DNA from: Athripsodes cinereus
Taxonomy: Eukaryota > Arthropoda > Insecta > Trichoptera > Leptoceridae
Reading direction: 5' to 3'
Assembly: GCA_947579605.1 (NCBI GenBank)
Contig: OX388309.1
Coordinates: forward strand, 16,314,713 to 16,378,712
Length of the DNA: 64,000 nt
Shown: positions 58,461 to 64,000 of the stretch, piece after piece
How positions within the stretch are numbered: the stretch's first letter is position 1
Layout: every line of letters starts with the position of its first letter
The notes under the pieces: model-generated
Seen by the model: the letters and a program-made list of their open reading frames with translations, nothing else
Database searches by the model: none
What the model was told of the DNA's origin: nothing
Position numbers and translations under genes: made by a program

Positions 58461-58817
58461 AGTCATTATAAGTGCCAGCCATCATCAGTATGCCATGGCG
58501 ATGTCATCGGCTTTAGCCAAATAATTAATATCAAAATCTATTGGGACGTGCTCACGTGGCTACAGATTTGGCACGTCGCCAATCGTAGAATTATTTGGCA
58601 ACGTAGCCGGCGAAGTCACCATGGTGTCCCGGTGAGGGATGGCACTAAATACGGATGGAAATTTACATTATAATATGTACCTATATAGATTGTCAACATA
58701 GCATCACACATTATTTTGGTTAGCTGGAAGATATTGCCTCCAGGCAATAAGCTCGCCAATTGCTCATGATTTTTTTTTTTCTGATCAATAAAGTGTTCTT
58801 ATTATTATTATTATTAA
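58461..58817 (+). pseudogene. LINE-D 3' end
   Basis: The clearest part is TTAGCTGGAAGATATTGCCT, the hairpin ATTGCCTCCAGGCAAT (58733-58748), TTGCTCATGA, a T run, CTGATCAATAAAGTGTTC and TTA repeats. It matches 30489-30640 in reverse. Upstream, 58461-58660 is GC-rich and may be the end of the ORF or UTR, but I recognise no protein motif. Confidence 0.72.
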
Positions 58818-59639
58818 TTGTTTATCCATTTCGTGACGACTTTTATACCTAAATATTAAAATGACAAATTATAATTTTTATATCTATATAATATAATATT
58901 ATATTTTCTACCTGTAAGTCTGAAAAAGCAACTAGATTGTGATAACTATTGATGCATGGATCTATTAGTTTCCATGTTGATATGATTTTCATAACATATA
59001 TAGGTTATTTGTATATGCCAAAGTATCTAATATTTTATTGTCTCCCACTGGCATTTCAATGTGTAATGCGCTCACTGAAGCATTTATTTTATCAGTTCGA
59101 TTATTTTTATATATTATGTACTTCTTTTTAAAAAAACGCATGACCTGTTTCCATTTTTTACATTTGTCACAGTATGTGAATAATGTTCTTCTGCATGGAA
59201 AGTCACATGTGGTTGTCATATTTTGACATTTATTCAATTTTCACATCTAACTTAATAGTCTGTAAATGTATTTGTAAGAAATCAAATTTACCGTCTGTCA
59301 TATTAATATGACATGAGTCTTATTTTTTTTATTATTGTTATAATATTCAATATTTTACAAGTTAACTTCAACACTCAAATAAGACATATTGTTAAACGTT
59401 CATATAAAAAATAAAAAACCGTTTTTCATTTGAAGAGACAAATTTAATATCTACATTTTCAGCTGTATGAAATATTTGCTTGAGGATAAATATGTATTAC
59501 AGTGAACCCGAGTGTAATGAAGTTGGTAAATGTTTTTTTTTTATGTAAGTAAAGTGTAAATATTAACCAGAAAACTGGGTTGACAACAAAATAACAATAA
59601 TCTTTGCTTAAGTTTCAAAATTAATATTATATTGTACTT
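58818..59639. other. AT-rich intron sequence, nothing recognised
   Basis: The last stretch before the retroposon tail and exon 2; no supported feature. Confidence 0.5.
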
Positions 59640-59760
59640 ACTTTTAGTTAAATAATAGGGGACTTTGCTGGTCCACTTATGGTTTTGTATTATTCTGATC
59701 AACATTATTTATAATATGACTGTTTGTATCCCTGTTGAAGATGTAAATAAATAAATCAAT
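59640..59760 (+). repeat. Retroposon 3' end with AAAT tail
   Basis: GGGGACTTTGCTGGTCCAC, then CCTGTTGAAGATGTAAATAA and further AAAT units. It has the same general layout as the other LINE tails; the family is not assigned. Confidence 0.45.
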
Positions 59761-59918
59761 AAATTATACCTGAAAATATCATGATTGTGATCTGAATGGA
59801 ATATATTTTCTAAGATAGATTAGTGTGAATTTCTCCTATACCCTTACAAGAAACAATACGAATATGTATATAGTAAAGAGAGAGAAAATAAATATATTCA
59901 TAGTATTTTTCTTTCCAG

Positions 59919-60147
59919 GGACATGGCGATTAGGATGGATGTTGTGCGACATTTGGATATCAATGGATGTGATGTTGTGTACCGCATCCATCTTATCATT
60001 GTGTGCCATAAGTGTGGACAGGTACCTGGCCGTTACACAACCTTTGAAATACTCAAGAAAACGTAGATCTAAGAGGCTGGCTCTACTTATGATACTGGCT
60101 GTTTGGGCTGTTGCAATGGCTATCACTAGTCCGCCAATGCTAGGATG
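59919..60147 (+). CDS. Tyramine/octopamine-type GPCR, second coding exon (TM3, TM4)
   Basis: This exon continues the receptor. The acceptor is TTTCTTTCCAG|GG at 59918/59919. Two bases complete Gly175, then residues 176-250 follow, and the exon ends after the first two bases of Trp251 at the donor G|GTAAGT (60147/60148). It carries Cys184, which should pair with the loop-2 cysteine. It also carries Asp191 in ISMDVMLC, the TM3 aspartate that binds the amine of the ligand in this family. The DRY motif at 208-210 is followed by LAVTQPL, and the second intracellular loop is basic (YSRKRRSKRLA). TM4 spans about 227-246 with its Trp. The SILSLCAISVDRYLAVTQPL stretch is typical of insect type-2 tyramine receptors as I recall the family, but I cannot run a phylogeny. 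Both strands are open here; the minus-strand frame is a shadow. Confidence 0.95.
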
Positions 60148-60460
60148 GTAAGTGAATACACCTTTATTCAATCACATATTATTGTGCCAATATTTCATCT
60201 GATTTTATCCAAATAAACTTGGGTCTACTTTGAGTCCATCAAGTAAATAAATTCATTTAGCTATTGAATACTTTGTCCTCTTGGAATTGCATATATCAAA
60301 ATCTGAGTACCTACTGATATATAATAAAGAAACAAATTAAAATTCTCATTCACAACATACCTACTTGGAGCAAGACAAGAACAACAATAAAATTAGCGAA
60401 GAACCAAATCCAAACGGGAATCGAATTTTAACATTTGTAAAATTAGTCAAATCAAATCGG

Positions 60461-60690
60461 CCGGTGTGGCGTGGAGGTAATGCTCTTGCCTTTGAGTCAC
60501 GAGGTCCCGGGTTCGATTCCCGGCCAGGGCAAAGTGAAGAATGACCTTTTTCAAATTGTCCTAGGTCTGGGTGTTACATGTATATGTGTGTATCGTCGCG
60601 TTAGTACCCATAATACAAGATTAATCTTAGCTTGGGACTAGCTCGATCTGTGTGAATTGTTTATGTATGTTATGTTATGTTATGTTAAAT
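60461..60690 (+). mobile_element. SINE-B, full-length copy
   Basis: The head CCGGTGTGGCGTGGAGGTAA has an A-box-like word. The B box is GGTTCGATTCC (60511-60521) in CCCGGGTTCGATTCCCGG. The body AAGTGAAGAATGACC to CTCGATCTGTGTGAATTG is followed by a TATGT-repeat tail. It is tRNA-derived, but lacks a proper tRNA fold after the B box. Confidence 0.9.
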
Positions 60691-60762
60691 CATTAAGAAA
60701 ATTAGTCAAACCAAACCCGAAGTGTTTATTAGTTTTTTATTTTATTTTAATTTATGTGTTTG

Positions 60763-60915
60763 TCCCGTTTTCCCGTAAAAAGCATTTCATATCTTGAATT
60801 CAACGATCATGCCCATCCTGGGTGTCCTAATTTTTTGTCGGTACAGAGAAGACAGCTAGTAACCTCACTTATGGGATATGCCGTGATCGCATAATAATAG
60901 TAGTAGTAGTTGTTA
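60763..60915 (+). mobile_element. SINE-C copy with TAG tail
   Basis: CCGTAAAAAGCATTTCATATC, CCCATCCTGGGTGTCCTAA, GAGAAGACAGC, then CCTCACTTATGGGATATGCC and GTGATCGCATAATAATAGTAG. The 5' part is truncated. Confidence 0.75.
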
Positions 60916-61529
60916 TTCCGATTGTAAAGACAGTCGTCGTGACATTTCGAAGGATTTAAACAGCTGTCTTAAATTTAATAATGTTTAATTTAAGCAAAAA
61001 CCATTTGTAAATAACTGAATCGTGGGCTGGGTCACAGATTATTCAAAAGAATCTTTCAAAAAACAACAGAAAAGTAAATTACGAAACTGAGAAAAAAATT
61101 AAATTATAATCTTCTTTTTGGAACCATTTTCAAAGCGTGACAAGATGTGGGTTTCAAAAGAATTTACTCACGAAAGAATTTTAATCAAGTGTGACATTTG
61201 GACATCTAGTTAATACATTTTATTGACAATGTAATGTAAAAGTAATCCTGATAATATTAAATTAGTCTACGGAGAAAATGAAATTGTAAAGGAGTAAGGA
61301 ATTGTTCATTAGATATATACTGTAATGAATCAGAGAATATAATATACCCAATGTGTCAAGATGTGTTTGAGTGAAAAGATTCCTGATAATATATTAGACT
61401 CTCCTCATATATTCTTCCCACTCCATGTTCCACATATATTTACCTCATGACTTGTATTCGATGGTGAAGTAAAAAAAAAGCATCATGAATATTATAACCT
61501 TACATTTATATTTCATTGGTGGGAGATAT

Positions 61530-62052
61530 CTACAACGCCATATAGATATATTCCTACATACTTCCTCCATTTCATACAATTCATCATTCACGTACACCTG
61601 CTTCTCTTACTCTACACGCAGCCACCCATGAGAATTTCATCCACGGGATCAAACCACGTAGTTCTTGGATGTCCATGCTTTCTCATACCTCATTCATTAA
61701 ATACATCCTTTTCGTCTACCTTTCATCGTTCATCCGCTCCACATGTCCACACCATCGCAACTTATTTACACGCAGATCTATACACAACACTCCTCACCTC
61801 CTCATACATTCCCTCATTCTCCTAATACCTTCATTCCTAATTCTATCACGCAAAGTTTTACCAGTCATTTATCTCATGTCCAAGTTTTGCTTGCATATAA
61901 TATGAATGTCGATACCAGAATGGTATTGCTCAACAACGTTTTTGCCATGTTCGACACATTTATGATACTTGGTCGAGGTGCACCATTCACTCTAGCAACG
62001 GCCACTCGATGACTTTATTGTATCTTCTATCCCTCGCAAACAAACTTCCAAT
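61530..62052 (-). pseudogene. LINE-A fragment, antisense in intron 2, strongly decayed
   Basis: On the minus strand the words RVNKLRW-GHVERM (about 61775-61730), KTLRDRIRNEG (about 61860) and the GARVNGA-like region (about 61990) appear in LINE-A order, as does the GRPR / DQILK counterpart at about 61630-61680. Many stops and frame breaks make it the oldest LINE-A copy here. It lacks the clean 3' end and tail. Confidence 0.78.
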
Positions 62053-62563
62053 TAAAACTTCTAAACTTTATAATCTTGAAGGATAAACGTGACGTTGAAA
62101 TACAGATAAATACAGATAAAGAAATATGTACATATAACAAATACATACATTAAACATGATAAAACTAAGCACTTGTAAAGTATAATATTATGAATGGTCA
62201 CATTGTTTTTGACTTGGTATGTTTACTTGATTTTCTAACAATTATGATGAATGATGTGTATTTGATTGATTATTACATAGTATATGATTGATTACAACTT
62301 TTTTCAAGTTTATTTAATTATTTAATCTAGGCTTAATTCGCTCAATTGCTAGTTTATTACAATGACATAAAACAAGAACAATCATTAATGTGTAGATGCT
62401 AAATAAATTCAATAATCTATGAAAAAAATTCACATTCAGAGTAAATCAATACGTTGATAGATACGTTTCTTTGAAGATGGTGAAAATTAGTTTAGGTATA
62501 TTTTTAGCAATATGTAAACGTACATTTATAGTAAATATTATTTGTTATATATCTTATGTTTAG

Positions 62564-62741
62564 GTATGAAATTGAACGAGGAGAATGCCGCTACAATCAG
62601 AATCCAGGATATGTTGTTTTCTCAGCAATGGGGTCATTCTTCATTCCTATGGTGGTGATGCTGTATGTGTATGTGAGAATATCCTGTGTGGTAGCCAGGA
62701 GACATCAGCAATTGGCTTCCACAACTATCAAGGGACCCAAG
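62564..62741 (+). CDS. Tyramine/octopamine-type GPCR, third coding exon (ECL2, TM5)
   Basis: The acceptor is TTATGTTTAG|G at 62563/62564. Its first base completes Trp251, and residues 252-310 follow. Extracellular loop 2 contains Cys259, the disulphide partner of Cys184. TM5 spans about 266-290 with Ser271 and Ser275 (positions 5.42 and 5.46) and Pro279 (5.50). The ISCVVARRH segment begins intracellular loop 3. Serines at these two positions contact the ring hydroxyl in phenolamine receptors (family knowledge). The likely donor is CCCAAG|GTTATT at 62741/62742, phase 0. It is much weaker than the GTAAGT donors of exons 1 and 2. Read-through would add three residues and stop at TAA 62751-62753. 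The rest of loop 3, TM6, TM7 and the tail are not in the window. Confidence 0.93.
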
Positions 62742-64000
62742 GTTATTATTTAATTTATTTCATTATATATAAAAAATTATTTTTAAGTTTTATACTAAAC
62801 ATAAATACAAATTTTCACAAGAGTGAATACACTCCTAAGAACTTCACAAAAAGAATTCTATTTTTTATTGTGAGTGCGGCACGTATCAGTAGCTTTCAAA
62901 CTACATCATATATAAGCAGTTTACCCATTATTTGTTTGAATATTTAATGGCACAATGAGAGATTTTATTAAATATCTACATTTCATTTTCAATTACAAAA
63001 ACAAAATGCCCTTATGTCCTACCCTTTGGCATTAATAATTCATATTATTCATCATTCTTGGCTGACTAGATAATGGATACCTACGAATTATTTTAAATAG
63101 GTACCTACTTACTTATTTACTGCTATCTAGCAAAAAAAAAACGATTTTATATACCTACCTAACTACTTAATGTACAAGAACTAACTAAGTTCTATATCCT
63201 GCTCTCAAAAACGCTGAGCAAATCAAATAAAAATAACGTCCTTTAGTTTTTCAAATGAAAAACCTTAAAAAAACATATAAGAGTTTGATGCGTTAAATAT
63301 TCTTAAAAGCTTGCGATGAATGAATAGTTATTTCTTTAAAAAAAATACAAATACGTCGATAAGTTCATTCACAACAAAATACACTTTAATATATGCTTTA
63401 GACATATTTATTATTTCAGTTTAATTATCAGTAGGAAAATATATGTCCGATAACTTGAACACTTCACATATAGCACCAACCAAAGAAATAATATCTTATC
63501 GCGTATATTTCATCAATTTTTCTCTGTCAGTGTGTAACATAGGTAGGTATATGGTAGCTATTACTTTTTTATTTCTTCATGAATAAATTACTTTTATTTA
63601 ACCAAAAACACTCGAATATTTGGAATATGTACGTCTATAAAAAATAAGCGGCTTATTTCCTATTAATATTTTATTATTAAAGCTTTTCCACTTTGAACGT
63701 CCCTTTTATCACGATCTCTAAAGTACCGATTACATAACTTTGAAGATAATTTTTAGGTAATTTCAAATTATATGTTTAAATATTGCTGTTGATGATATTT
63801 TATATAAATAAGAATATTAATTCACTTGACAACTCTTCGCCGGCCACTTGAAGCCAATTTGTTTTATTAATTTTCCAGAGCTTTATAAAATTATTAACTT
63901 GTACTTCTTATATTTTAATTGGTAACCTTATTATTAATATAATTATGAATTTCATATTAATAATAATTGTATTGATGCTGTCATCTTTTTCCTATTTCAT
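62742..64000 (+). other. Start of intron 3; nothing else recognised
   Basis: AT-rich sequence with no further receptor exon. I looked for the TM6 CWxP and TM7 NPxxY motifs and did not find them in the supplied translations. No repeat family from the rest of the window is obvious here. Confidence 0.7.

Larger units (their letters stand above)
9437..59918 (+). other. Intron 1 of the receptor (about 50.5 kb)
   Basis: The boundaries are GTAAGT at 9437 and CCAG ending at 59918, and the flanking codon halves join exactly to Gly175. The intron splits TM2 from TM3. It holds nearly all the repeats annotated here: LINE fragments, SINEs, DNA transposon relics and six or more tandem arrays. I found no nested host gene. 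Confidence 0.9.
60148..62563 (+). other. Intron 2 of the receptor (2416 bp)
   Basis: The boundaries are GTAAGT at 60148 and TTTAG ending at 62563, and the split Trp251 codon is restored. It contains a SINE-B copy, a SINE-C copy and an antisense LINE-A fragment. Between 60906 and 61529, and between 62053 and 62563, I see only AT-rich unique-looking sequence. Confidence 0.92.

Noticed and set aside
59836..60171. Minus-strand frame of 111 codons over exon 2
   Set aside because: It is the antisense shadow of a conserved receptor exon with correct splice sites on the plus strand.
60461..60540. tRNA gene suggested by GGTTCGATTCCCGG
   Set aside because: It is followed by a shared non-tRNA body and a repeat tail, and is present in other copies at 52057 and 58440, so it is SINE-B.
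61628..62012. Three overlapping plus-strand frames in intron 2
   Set aside because: They are antisense to the decayed LINE-A copy; their Ser/Thr/His-rich translations are artefacts of that.

Overview
The window looks like AT-rich insect nuclear DNA, most probably from a moth or butterfly. The evidence is a multi-exon G-protein-coupled receptor of the arthropod tyramine/octopamine type, spliceosomal introns with GTAAGT donors, abundant TACCTACC/GGTAGGTA runs of the kind common in Lepidoptera, and many tRNA-derived SINEs, truncated LINE 3' ends and MITEs. The order is an inference; no host marker other than the receptor is present.

Only one host gene is visible. It is on the + strand and has three coding exons in the window: 8885-9436 (extracellular N-terminus, TM1, TM2), 59919-60147 (TM3, TM4) and 62564-62741 (second extracellular loop, TM5, start of the third intracellular loop). 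The exons join in frame. They give about 310 residues of a class A aminergic receptor, best matched by family features to insect type-2/3 tyramine receptors. TM6, TM7 and the C-terminus must lie beyond the right edge. Intron 1 is about 50.5 kb, intron 2 is 2.4 kb, and intron 3 runs off the window.

Everything else is upstream DNA (1-8884) or intron, and it is packed with mobile DNA. The recurring families are: LINE-A (truncated RT C-terminal fragments at 509, 23545, 34702, 50834, and on the minus strand at 61530); a CR1/L2-like LINE (3906-4680 and several 3' stubs); an RTE/BovB-like LINE (1304, 55821); LINE-D 3' ends (30489, 58450); SINE-A and SINE-B, both with a tRNA-like B box; SINE-C, whose 3' end matches the 3' end of LINE-A; a foldback MITE family (4986, 30826, 32839); a hAT transposon relic with a perfect 8-bp target duplication (27323-28643); a hAT MITE with an 8-bp duplication (53130-53323); and several other inverted-repeat elements.

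Tandem arrays are prominent in intron 1: 32 copies of a 62-bp unit (40354-42339) with a three-unit higher-order pattern, six copies of a 133-bp unit (45663-46460), three of 104 bp (14793-15104), and a 120-bp three-part repeat (31612-31905). Upstream of the receptor there is a 139-bp triplication that captured half of a MITE. At 53.6-57.35 kb there is an inverted duplication of a mixed LINE-tail plus SINE-A block, and one arm carries an extra insertion flanked by a 10-bp duplication. I see no protein-coding system other than the receptor and decayed transposon genes, no CRISPR array, and no convincing tRNA or rRNA gene.
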